Assembly (NCBI RefSeq): GCF_000449425.2 | Contig: NZ_AVHW01000092.1 | Location: 1 to 37,436 of the forward strand | Length of the DNA stretch: 37,436 bases | From: Clostridioides difficile CD160 | GTDB lineage: Bacteria > Bacillota > Clostridia > Peptostreptococcales > Peptostreptococcaceae | Reading direction: 5' to 3' | In this document: positions 1 to 8,646 of the stretch, piece by piece | Numbering within the stretch: the stretch's first letter is position 1 | How the letters are laid out: every line of letters begins with the position of its first letter | Made by a program: the position numbers and the translations under genes | Notes under the pieces: generated by a model | What the model saw: the letters and a program-made list of their open reading frames with translations, nothing else | What the model was told of the DNA's origin: nothing | The model's database searches: none

Positions 1-120
1 TAATATTTATAAAATATATTTCATCAATAAAAATAATTCGCATCATTTTATAAGTTAAATTTAATTTCACTTAAATTATCACACATATTTCACTATAATA
101 TTATTAAGATAATATAAATA

Positions 121-173
121 AAAATAAGAATGTACTTAGACATATGATTTATATCTAAATACATTCTTATTTT
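121..173 (-). terminator. Intrinsic terminator of the cwp10-like gene
   Basis: An inverted repeat has about 20-bp arms at 121-140 and 154-173, with one mismatch or G-U pair and a 13-nt loop. Read on the minus strand it begins about 30 nt after the stop codon and is followed by a T-rich stretch. It should end the cell-wall-protein transcript. Nothing recognisable lies in 1-120. Confidence 0.8.
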
Positions 174-203
174 AAACTTACTTATTTATATTTACTTTGA
201 TGT

Positions 204-2078
204 TTATTTTGATTCAATTAAACTCTTAATCTTATCCACTACAGATGAAGCTATTCCTCCTCCTACTTCAAATAGCTTTGATGAATTTTTATTTTTCAAC
301 GAAATTTCTTGTGATTTATCTAACGTATTTGTCGCAAGTACAACTGGTGAATTATTTTTAGCTGCTAATGGTCCAACTGCTAAAGCATCTATAAGCTTAT
401 CTTGATTCGCAACTACAACTCCATCAAGTTTAGATTGAGAATAGAATTTATCTATTACCTTTGCATTTGTCTCTTGTCTACTTTGCCCTGCAACTCTATT
501 TTTTGATATATCTTTGTCCACTATTTTCCCAACTTGTTCAATGGCTTTATTAGATATTTTTTCCACTCCACCAATAAAATATATATTTGACACCTTATTT
601 GATTTAATAAATTGTTCAGCTTCATTGTCTATACCATCTTTTTGTGTAAGCACTATTGGAGTTTTTTCCTTTCCAGCTAATGATGCTATTGACAATGAAT
701 CAGCTTCTCCATTTCCTGCTCCTATATACAACTTACTTACATTATTTGTCTTATCAATTTCTTTTGCTATATTAATAGAAGTCTGATATCTTGTACCTCC
801 ACCTATTCTTTGTACTGATATTTTTGAATTTATAGCCTTAATTGATTCAATCACTGCATTTGGCATAGAATTATTTCCACCTATTACAATCACTTTTGAT
901 GGATTTAATCTTTTTATTTCTTCTACTGTTCTTTGAGGAAGCTTGTCATTTGAAGATAAAAGAATTGGTGAGTTTTTTACACTAGCAAGTGGCGTAGCTG
1001 TAAGCCCATCCACCATACTTTTGTCTTCTCCATTTACAATTATGACTGTATCTGATTTTTCCCAACCACTTTGAGAAATTTTAACAGCTGTCTCAAATCT
1101 ATCTGAGCCTTTTAATTTTTTTACTGTTACATTAGATGTAGAATTACTCGAACTTCCACCACCTGAATTTCCTCCAGAAGTTCCACCTGAGCTATTATCT
1201 GTATTATTTGAATCTCCAGATGTAGTTGAATTTGCATCTAGTTTTAATAGTTCACTTTCAACTATAGATTTTAAAGATTTAGGAGTTTTTATTTCCACAT
1301 ATTTATTTGCTATGGCTTTTCTAAGTTTCGTTCTTTTCTGAGATAGTTCAAGTTTTACGATTAAGTCTGCACTATTTTCTTCTATCGTACTATTTACAAG
1401 ATAATAACTTGTACCAAAATTATTTATTAGATATTCTAAAGCATCTCCTTGACTAATTTCATACTTTTCTGGGTCAACTTTACTAGTTCCACTACCCCCA
1501 GTTGGTTTAATCTCATTCTCCTCAACAATACTAAAACTTTCTCCATCACTAGAAGTTATATTTTTAAAGTCTATAGTTTTACTATTATAAGTTACAATTT
1601 TTAATGCAGGTTTACTATCTGTACCATTTCCTACAATCTTATATGTTATATTTGTATTTCCACTAGATTTCTTTAATGATATTTTTCCTATATTTAATGT
1701 ATTTCCATCCAAAAGATTCTCACTTGATGTGACATATATATCCAATGTAGTTGTATTACTTGTTTTATCATATGTTGGTACATAACTAGCATTAGCATTT
1801 CCATTTTTTATCTGTTTTGATATATTATCAGACCACTTAATCTTTTGACCTGGTTCATTATCTATTACTTCAACCTCACCTTGCACCTTTATACTAGCTT
1901 GAAACGAATACACTATATTCTCTACTGACTCCACAGAAATATCTATCGTATTTACCTTTTCATACGTCTTTGTCCCTTGCAACGCCGGAGCAGCATATGC
2001 ACATGTCGCACTTCCAGTTATAGCTACTGCCATACTCGACACTGCAATGGTTCTTATAAAAGATTTTACTTTACTCAT
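204..2078 (-). CDS. cwp10: Cell wall protein with C-terminal CWB2 anchor (Cwp10-like)
   Basis: This is a secreted surface protein of about 624 residues. A Sec signal peptide (SKVKSFIRT, a hydrophobic stretch, then CAYAAP) covers about residues 1-30. A unique region of about 250 residues matches no family I can name. A Ser/Gly/Asn-rich linker follows at about 283-318. Three CWB2 (PF04122) repeats begin near residues 322, 423 and 527, each opening with an R(F/Y)-type motif (GSDRFETA, GGTRYQTS, GQSRQETN). In C. difficile, CWB2 triplets bind the wall polymer PSII non-covalently. I chose the ATG at 2078 rather than the GTG at 2084, because AAGGACGGG ends at the GTG and gives normal spacing to the ATG. 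The gene lies downstream of the M60 gene on the same strand. The name cwp10 is inferred from remembered gene order; the CWB2 assignment is firm. Confidence 0.85.
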   Translation of the reverse strand: MSKVKSFIRTIAVSSMAVAITGSATCAYAAPALQGTKTYEKVNTIDISVESVENIVYSFQASIKVQGEVEVIDNEPGQKIKWSDNISKQIKNGNANASYVPTYDKTSNTTTLDIYVTSSENLLDGNTLNIGKISLKKSSGNTNITYKIVGNGTDSKPALKIVTYNSKTIDFKNITSSDGESFSIVEENEIKPTGGSGTSKVDPEKYEISQGDALEYLINNFGTSYYLVNSTIEENSADLIVKLELSQKRTKLRKAIANKYVEIKTPKSLKSIVESELLKLDANSTTSGDSNNTDNSSGGTSGGNSGGGSSSNSTSNVTVKKLKGSDRFETAVKISQSGWEKSDTVIIVNGEDKSMVDGLTATPLASVKNSPILLSSNDKLPQRTVEEIKRLNPSKVIVIGGNNSMPNAVIESIKAINSKISVQRIGGGTRYQTSINIAKEIDKTNNVSKLYIGAGNGEADSLSIASLAGKEKTPIVLTQKDGIDNEAEQFIKSNKVSNIYFIGGVEKISNKAIEQVGKIVDKDISKNRVAGQSRQETNAKVIDKFYSQSKLDGVVVANQDKLIDALAVGPLAAKNNSPVVLATNTLDKSQEISLKNKNSSKLFEVGGGIASSVVDKIKSLIESK

Positions 2079-2102
2079 TAACACCCGTCCTTATCTATCA
2101 TC

Positions 2103-2136
2103 AGCTAGATGAATAAAATCCTTTATCCATCTAGCT
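2103..2136 (-). other. 5'-leader stem-loop before cwp10-like gene
   Basis: There is a 9-bp perfect terminal stem (AGCTAGATG with CATCTAGCT), extended inward by A-T pairs, with no following T tract. It lies about 25 nt upstream of the start codon, just before the ribosome binding site. It therefore looks like a leader structure (mRNA stability or translational control), not a terminator. Confidence 0.5.
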
Positions 2137-2289
2137 TCTTATATTTAATTTATAAATTACCCTAAATTTATATTTACATTATACATACTTTATTTTTGAC
2201 AAATTACTTTTTTAAAACTTTTTTAGCCACTACTCACACAAAATGCCCAATATCACACTGCTATCTTAGTCTTTTCAGACTTTCACATA

Positions 2290-5200
2290 CTATTTGTCTC
2301 TGACAATACTACTCTTTACTTTATTATTTACAGTAACTACCTTCTTATCACTCACATCAATAGTACTTCTTGTAGCCTTTCTAGCTTTACTATTACTATC
2401 AGTAAGACTTATCGTCTTTAACTCATCATAAGTTTTAGCTTCAACAGGTACATACATTGTATCACTTACAAATCTTTGACCTACTGGAGTATCTCCTTGA
2501 AGGTCATTGTATCTATACAATTCTGCCTTAACCTTATCACTTAAAGAGTTGAAGTCTTCTTTTGGCATATAATAAACCCATGTACCTTTGCTTATCTCAC
2601 CTAATTGTCCATTTTTTGGCACCTCTGCAAATAAAAGAGCTTCTCCAGAGATAGTTTTATTATTTTTATCTATAAGTAATGGTAAGTTAAATGCTGGATT
2701 TCCACTATATTCCCCTGTAATTACTATTGAACCTGCTGGAATCTTAGCTGTTTCATCTTCATTTGTATTAGGGTCATCGCTTTGATAAATATAATCCTCT
2801 GCTAACTTTCCAATTCCACTAGTACGAGTTTGGTCTGCACTATTCACTGTTCCAATCTCTATATTATCACCTGGAGGCCCTATTACATCAAGCTCTGCAA
2901 CTTCTATATTAGACTTATTGTTAGATATTAATTTTACATATCTAGCTTGATATGTCCAAAGATTACCATCTTTATTAAATGTAACTCTAGCTTCATTATC
3001 TTGGTCTTTTCCTCCACCAACTAAGTCTTGTCCGTATTCAAAAGTTCCTTGGCTTACATCTTCCCAAGTTTTTTTATCATTACTTACTTGTATCTTGTAA
3101 TTAGTCAATGGACTGTATGTTGTGCTAGTATCCTTTCTAAGGTTAAATAGTCCTTTTAGTGAGAACTTTCTAGCTTCTGTCTTTGGTTTTGTATACTTCA
3201 ATCCAACTATAGGTAATGTCTCTTTCATATCTACTATTATATATGGATTTTCTTCTACATTTATATCTGGGTCTTTTTGTGGGTCTTTGTTCCATTCAGC
3301 TTTACTAATTCTCTTTCCTTTATAAGTAGTGCTTGCATCATTATCCTTTATATTATCAATTTCAGGATTTTGTAGTGGTCCATGTGAGTCATTTTCAGTT
3401 CTAACATCACCATCAGAAACAGTATTTGTTATAAATGACCATGCCGACTTATTAATTTTTCCTTCATCTGATAATTTTACAGTACCAACTTCAAACTCGT
3501 CTGTTGGATTTAAGTGATAGTCATATGCAACTACTTTATATGTAAATGCTCTGTTATTAAGAGGAGATATATTGTCAGTAAATTGAGCTTTACTATTTCC
3601 TTTTGCATTTACAAAACCTACTGTTCTATATTTTACTTGAGTTCCATTTTCACCATCTAAGTAGTTTCCATCACTTCTTATTATTTCATATCCTAATATT
3701 TTATCTTTGTCTTTATCAACATCTAAATCTATAGATATCTTATTAGATTTAACTAAAGAGCCACTTTGCACTCCATCAGCAAAACTAGCACTTACCTTAG
3801 TATCTTCTGCCATGTTAGATATGTTTTCATTTAAAATCTTTCTTCTAGCCTCATCATTTACATACTGTATCTTTCTAGTCTCTTTTTCGAACTTCTTACT
3901 ATCCATTATACTGTTTAGCTCTGGTGTAATCTCTACTCCCCATGCCTTAAAGTAGTCTCTTAAATCTTTTTCAACGACACTTGATGCCATAGCAACTAGC
4001 ATTTGGTCTTTTGGTAAGTTATTTATCGGGTCATCACTTGAAAGTGCTCTATATTTTCTAGAAATTTTAGCATAGAATGAATCATTACCTAAATCAGCAT
4101 CTGAATTATTCTTTAACATTGAACCAGTAAAATCATCGTCATATGCTAAATGTAATTGCCATAACATTCCAAGTCTTTCAAATACGTTACTTGGTATTCC
4201 CAAACTATTTGAAGTAACATGTTCATATATCTTATCCATTATAGAACCTTCAAGTCTTGAATGTGTGTTATCATCAAATGTCTGAGCAAGTAATGCAAGT
4301 ACATTGTTACTAGTCTCACTATACGTCATCTTACCTATATCTGTAACATGCCCTATCTCATGACCTATTCCCCATCCAAATAAACTTCCTCCACTAGCTT
4401 TTCCATTAGCATCTATTTGGAAAGGTACTCCATTCATAAGCCCTGGAACTGAACCGTATTCCACTCCTACATGTAGACCAGAAGCATACATAAATGCTCC
4501 AATAAACATTCTTTGATATTTTATGTTCATACGAGATTTTGGAGCCATATCATTTTTAGTTATATTAAACTCATTATCATCTATAGTTCCATTACCATCT
4601 AAATCTTGTGTCTTAAATACTCCTCTTTCAGAGTATATTAAATCCATAATTTGTTCCCATGCAAGCATACTATTATATAGTCTATCTACTTGTGTATTTA
4701 AATCAGAATTTCCTTTTGATATTCCTTGATATACAGCAGTTGCTGGAACATTTAATGTTACTTTGTCACTTTCAATGTCAGTAGTATTTAATACACCAGT
4801 TGTTTCTGAATATCCGTATGAATTACCAATATTTGTTCCTGGATAGTATGGTTCTCCTTTTACCTCATCCTTATATTTAGCTAATTCTTCTATATAAGTT
4901 TTTATTTTTTCTTTAGATTTAGAAACACCCTCAGGGCTATTGTCGTTTATCATTCCATTTAAGTTAAGATGTGGTATCTTAGTAGCTCCTGCTACACGCA
5001 CTTTTATATCTCCACCACTTGGAGCATCATAAGGGTATCTTATATATAAGCTTCCTCCACGTTCTGCATCTAAGCTGTGAAGCTTACTCAGCTGAATTAC
5101 ATTTTTACCAGTGCTAAGATTTATTTCTCCACTCTTATATGCTCCAGACTCTCCATAATATTGAGTATATATTAACTTAGGAGTCTTACCACTTTTACTT

Positions 5201-8200
5201 CCAACATATATCGTAATTTCATCTCCAGCTCTAGCAGCTACACCCAATGCCTGCCAGTCATTTCCCATACCTAAGTTATTCGACTTAACAGTATATTTTC
5301 CACTCTTATCTTTATATTTTCCTGATACATTTATATCTTGATTAACAGTAGTCACATCAGTAAGTTTTGCTCTATCATTATATAAGTCTTGAGCTAATTT
5401 TAATTCTCTTTCTATAACAGTTTTATATGGATGATATTCTCCACTTGCTGTATCTGGAGTATTAAGTCTATCTTTTAGTTCTGTTATTTTTTCTTGAGTT
5501 ATACCTTCTTTTAATTCAACTTGTAAATCGTCTGTAAATAAGTCTCTTACCTCTTTTTCTATACTGTCATACTCATAGAACTTAAGCTCTGATATATTAG
5601 CTTTATTATGTGAATAAGAAGAACAAACACTTACTTGTATTTTAGTAGCATTTATTGGTTCCTTTAATCGAACCATTACATATCTATTATTATTTACAGG
5701 GTCTGTCTTTGTTTCAAAAGGTACATCTCCTAAATTGTGTAATTGACCATTTTCATCCCAATATTGTATTTCAAAATCATTAATTGTTTTATCAGAAATA
5801 TCGAGACGAGGTGTAGCCATAAAAGTATCCATAGTATAAGCTTTATCAAAAGTTATTATTGGTCCTCTATTTTTTCCTTCAGCTGCATTATAACTTGGGA
5901 ATGTCCAGTGTGTTGTAAAGTCTCCATCAACTACATTAAATTTATTAAATGGATTTTTGTCACTATATTCTTTTGTATCATATCCAGCTGGATAAGTTAC
6001 ATCTACTATATGATTAGTTGGTATTCCAAATCCAGCATCAGACTTAGGAGTGTTAATCAGTCTATAGTTAGGTGTTGTTGGTGCATCTACACTTTCAGTT
6101 GTACCTAGATATATCTTAGACATTCCACTAGTACCTAAGTGGTTAGTAGCTGTCATTCTAACTTCATATGTTGTATTATCCTTAAGCCCTTCTATTTTTG
6201 AACTTGTTCCACGAATAAGCTTATCATTGTATTTTATCCAAGAGCCATTAGAACCTTTTTCTCTGTAATATAAGTCAAAGTCTTTAGCTTGTTTATGATT
6301 TTTCCAACTTACATCAAGAGCTTTAAACCTTCCTTTAATGCTTATGCCTTCTGGTGGCTCTGGTTTTGTATCTGGAACAACTTGAAATTCTAATATACTA
6401 TCTGGGCTAAATTGTATTGGCTTATAGTTTGAGTCTACATTTTCTGGTACTCCATCTAAATTCTCTGGTGTAGCATCTTTGTATCCACTAGACCAATCTC
6501 CATTTAAAGATTGTATGCTAACTCTATATAGACCATACGCATCTATATCTCTAACTTCTATAGTATTTTTGCTAGTTTGTAATTTTTTAGTTGATAATAC
6601 TTTTCCCTTACTATCAATCGTATCTAATATAAGTTCATATGCAGATACATTAACTTCATTGTTCCAATAAAAAGATACCTTTTCATTTCCAACAGCAGTA
6701 CTAGTTGCTATTTTATTAATTTTTGGTATATTCATTTCTGGCTTTGGTATTTCTTTATAAACATTATTTAAAAATTCAACTTTAGATATTTCTGCAAGAT
6801 TTCTATCATTAGCTGTTGTAGCTGTTATTTTTATAGTTATCTTTTTCACTGCTACTTGTTTGCCAAGATTTATCACTATATCGCTATTTTGAACATCTGC
6901 ATATGTTTCTAAAGCTGACCTACTATATGTAGATGTCGTAGAGTTGTCATCTTTACTAATATTATTATCTTCTTTTGGTGTATCTTTGTCTAAATCAGAT
7001 TTATCTGCTGATGAACTTTCTTTATCATTACTTTCTTTATTATTGTTTTCTTGTTCATTTGTATTAGAATTTGATTCTTCTTTATCATTTTTTTCTTCTT
7101 GAGTATTATCTGAGTTATTATCAGATTGCTCTGTATTTTCTTCTTTATTATTTACTTCTTCTTGCTGTTCCTCTTTTAAAGTTTTTACATACTCTTTATT
7201 TTCATAAGGAATCTCTTGAACATTACCATCTTTATCTGTAACCTCAACTATTCCTTTTGCTGGAGCACTCCCTTCAGGAGCTTTAATATTTATGACTTCC
7301 ATATCAAGAGCTTCTGATAAAGCTATATCCATCACTGCCGGTTTTTCTTCTGATATTTTATCATCTTTATTTGCTGGAGATATTGTAACTCCATTGTTTT
7401 CTCCACTAAACAAATCTTCTACAGTACCCTGAATATTTGTATCACTATTTTCTTCTAATGTTACTTTACTTGTATCTACTATAGGATTGGTCGGTACTAT
7501 ACTTTCTAGACTATTTGCATTTTCATTTTGCCCTAGATTTTTATGTACATAGTCTAAGTCAGCAATATCTACCTTCCCATCTCTATTTAAATCATATTCT
7601 TTTTTATTTGAATCTATGTTTTCTAAAACTTCATTATAATCATTTTTATCTACTTTTCCGTCTCCATTTACATCACCCATTAAGAATAGTTCATAGTTCA
7701 AAGGTTTATTTTTATTATCTACACTTGCTCTATTACTTAATAAAACCCTTTGAGAATAACTTGATATATCAATATCTTTAACTTCTTTATTCTTAAATCC
7801 ACTTCCAGATACTTCTACCTTGTATTTTCCAACAGGTAAATTGCTGAACATAATATTGTAATATGATATATTTTCATCTTTTTCTTTTATTTCACTTCTA
7901 TTTGCAGATAATTTTTTGATAGTATATTCTATAGTATCTGTTCCTATATTTATACTTCCTGAATTTTTACCTCCAAGTTTTATTATCCCACTATTATTAC
8001 TACCATCTTTTAATTGTAGCTGTATATCAGTTATATTTTCTGATTCATTATTTTTGATTGGAAGGGAAAAATTTAAATCCACTTCTAGATTCCCCTTTAG
8101 CTTTTCTGTAACTGATTTTTCAACTGCCCTTAGTTTTCCCTCTAATATAGGCTCTGCAAAAACATTCAATGGTGCACTACACATGGACACTGCTAGTACA

Positions 8201-8220
8201 CAAGATATTGCCTTTTTCAT
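2290..8220 (-). CDS. Large secreted M60-type zinc metalloprotease / adhesin-like protein (CD2797-like)
   Basis: This is a secreted multidomain protein of about 1,976 residues. A signal peptide (MKKAISCVLAVSMCSAPLNVFAEP) is followed by a dockerin-like Ca-binding duplication near residues 182-233 (GDVNGDGKVDKND and DLNRDGKVDIADL). Then come an acidic E/N/S/K-rich low-complexity stretch (about 360-440), an FN3 domain (about 612-705) and a discoidin/F5-8C-like region (about 715-905). An M60 (enhancin-like) peptidase core has HEIGH at about 1287-1291 and a downstream Glu in YSETSNN. A second discoidin-like segment lies near 1640-1830 (ARYVKLISNN). M60 peptidases commonly act on mucin-type glycoproteins; that activity is inferred here. 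I see no CWB2, LPXTG-like or (S/P)PXTG-like anchor near the C-terminus. The ATG at 8220 has GAGGGAGGA upstream; the longer TTG start would put that site inside the gene. A c-di-GMP-I riboswitch precedes it. From memory this protein is annotated in C. difficile as a calcium-binding adhesion protein. Confidence 0.85.
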   Translation of the reverse strand: MKKAISCVLAVSMCSAPLNVFAEPILEGKLRAVEKSVTEKLKGNLEVDLNFSLPIKNNESENITDIQLQLKDGSNNSGIIKLGGKNSGSINIGTDTIEYTIKKLSANRSEIKEKDENISYYNIMFSNLPVGKYKVEVSGSGFKNKEVKDIDISSYSQRVLLSNRASVDNKNKPLNYELFLMGDVNGDGKVDKNDYNEVLENIDSNKKEYDLNRDGKVDIADLDYVHKNLGQNENANSLESIVPTNPIVDTSKVTLEENSDTNIQGTVEDLFSGENNGVTISPANKDDKISEEKPAVMDIALSEALDMEVINIKAPEGSAPAKGIVEVTDKDGNVQEIPYENKEYVKTLKEEQQEEVNNKEENTEQSDNNSDNTQEEKNDKEESNSNTNEQENNNKESNDKESSSADKSDLDKDTPKEDNNISKDDNSTTSTYSRSALETYADVQNSDIVINLGKQVAVKKITIKITATTANDRNLAEISKVEFLNNVYKEIPKPEMNIPKINKIATSTAVGNEKVSFYWNNEVNVSAYELILDTIDSKGKVLSTKKLQTSKNTIEVRDIDAYGLYRVSIQSLNGDWSSGYKDATPENLDGVPENVDSNYKPIQFSPDSILEFQVVPDTKPEPPEGISIKGRFKALDVSWKNHKQAKDFDLYYREKGSNGSWIKYNDKLIRGTSSKIEGLKDNTTYEVRMTATNHLGTSGMSKIYLGTTESVDAPTTPNYRLINTPKSDAGFGIPTNHIVDVTYPAGYDTKEYSDKNPFNKFNVVDGDFTTHWTFPSYNAAEGKNRGPIITFDKAYTMDTFMATPRLDISDKTINDFEIQYWDENGQLHNLGDVPFETKTDPVNNNRYVMVRLKEPINATKIQVSVCSSYSHNKANISELKFYEYDSIEKEVRDLFTDDLQVELKEGITQEKITELKDRLNTPDTASGEYHPYKTVIERELKLAQDLYNDRAKLTDVTTVNQDINVSGKYKDKSGKYTVKSNNLGMGNDWQALGVAARAGDEITIYVGSKSGKTPKLIYTQYYGESGAYKSGEINLSTGKNVIQLSKLHSLDAERGGSLYIRYPYDAPSGGDIKVRVAGATKIPHLNLNGMINDNSPEGVSKSKEKIKTYIEELAKYKDEVKGEPYYPGTNIGNSYGYSETTGVLNTTDIESDKVTLNVPATAVYQGISKGNSDLNTQVDRLYNSMLAWEQIMDLIYSERGVFKTQDLDGNGTIDDNEFNITKNDMAPKSRMNIKYQRMFIGAFMYASGLHVGVEYGSVPGLMNGVPFQIDANGKASGGSLFGWGIGHEIGHVTDIGKMTYSETSNNVLALLAQTFDDNTHSRLEGSIMDKIYEHVTSNSLGIPSNVFERLGMLWQLHLAYDDDFTGSMLKNNSDADLGNDSFYAKISRKYRALSSDDPINNLPKDQMLVAMASSVVEKDLRDYFKAWGVEITPELNSIMDSKKFEKETRKIQYVNDEARRKILNENISNMAEDTKVSASFADGVQSGSLVKSNKISIDLDVDKDKDKILGYEIIRSDGNYLDGENGTQVKYRTVGFVNAKGNSKAQFTDNISPLNNRAFTYKVVAYDYHLNPTDEFEVGTVKLSDEGKINKSAWSFITNTVSDGDVRTENDSHGPLQNPEIDNIKDNDASTTYKGKRISKAEWNKDPQKDPDINVEENPYIIVDMKETLPIVGLKYTKPKTEARKFSLKGLFNLRKDTSTTYSPLTNYKIQVSNDKKTWEDVSQGTFEYGQDLVGGGKDQDNEARVTFNKDGNLWTYQARYVKLISNNKSNIEVAELDVIGPPGDNIEIGTVNSADQTRTSGIGKLAEDYIYQSDDPNTNEDETAKIPAGSIVITGEYSGNPAFNLPLLIDKNNKTISGEALLFAEVPKNGQLGEISKGTWVYYMPKEDFNSLSDKVKAELYRYNDLQGDTPVGQRFVSDTMYVPVEAKTYDELKTISLTDSNSKARKATRSTIDVSDKKVVTVNNKVKSSIVRDK

Positions 8221-8287
8221 GAAATAACAATCCTCCCTCAATAAATCTTTAATTTTCCATGAATTTAAATGCTATAGTTTCAGACAA

Positions 8288-8314
8288 TAAAAAAAGACAC
8301 TCAAAGAGAATCTT
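8288..8314 (-). terminator. Riboswitch-controlled intrinsic terminator
   Basis: On the minus strand AAGATTCTC-TTT-GAGTGTCTT forms a 9-position stem with one mismatch (8294-8314), followed by T6. It lies between the c-di-GMP aptamer and the M60 gene. An alternative hairpin (TTTTTATT-TAT-AATAAAGA) just upstream uses the first arm of this stem and would act as an antiterminator. Confidence 0.7.
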
Positions 8315-8342
8315 TATTATAAATAAAAAGAACTTGCTCTTT

Positions 8343-8420
8343 TTAGCAACTGGCTGATATGGCTTTATAAGCTTTAATCCCTATAGTTTTGCGTCATTAG
8401 ATTTCCCTAATTTTGCCATT
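8343..8420 (-). ncRNA. Cyclic di-GMP-I (GEMM-I) riboswitch aptamer
   Basis: On the minus strand, GGCAAAA opens P1. A stem capped by a GAAA tetraloop follows (TTAGG-GAAA-TCTAA). Next come the conserved TGACGCAAA, a TATAGGGATTAAAGC segment with the A-rich tetraloop-receptor side, a short hairpin, then GCCATATCAGCC and the closing GTTGC that pairs with GCAA of P1. Order and spacing fit the class I c-di-GMP aptamer (Rfam GEMM). The closing strand TTGCT can instead pair with AGCAA about 6 nt downstream, which gives a switching mechanism. It controls the M60 protease/adhesin gene. Confidence 0.88.
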
Positions 8421-8445
8421 TAATTTTCAATGCTTTTATACCCAT

Positions 8446-8475
8446 TTTATACTATATTTAAACTTTTTAATACAA
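8446..8475 (-). promoter_or_regulatory. Probable sigma-A promoter of the riboswitch-M60 transcript
   Basis: On the minus strand, TTGTAT (8470-8475) and TATAAA (8446-8451) are separated by 18 nt. They lie about 25 nt upstream of the riboswitch P1. AT richness makes chance matches common. Confidence 0.45.
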
Positions 8476-8499
8476 TTTTTTTATGTTAAAATACAAAAA

Positions 8500-8539
8500 A
8501 AAGAATATTTATATTATTATGTTAATATAAATATTCTTT
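8500..8539 (-). terminator. Terminator of the cwp9-like gene
   Basis: A perfect inverted repeat has about 17-bp arms (8500-8516 and 8523-8539) and a 6-nt loop, and is followed on the minus strand by an uninterrupted T tract. It begins about 107 nt after the cwp9-like stop. It separates that gene from the riboswitch promoter downstream. Confidence 0.75.
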
Positions 8540-8646
8540 CTCATTATAAATAAATTACTTATACGTTATTTTCTATTTATTATCTTATTATATATTTCCA
8601 GCGCTTATATATATTATTATCAAAATATCTAAATCTTGATAAATAC

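Noticed and set aside
2085..2289. Terminator of the M60 gene
   Set aside because: Only a 5-bp hairpin (AGTCT-GAAA-AGACT) without a T tract is present, so I could not support a terminator. The M60 gene may read into the cwp10-like gene.
5743..6108. 121-residue open frame opposite the M60 protein gene
   Set aside because: Composition (Ile/Ser/Tyr/Cys-rich) is typical of antisense frames in AT-rich genes, and the sense protein is continuous.
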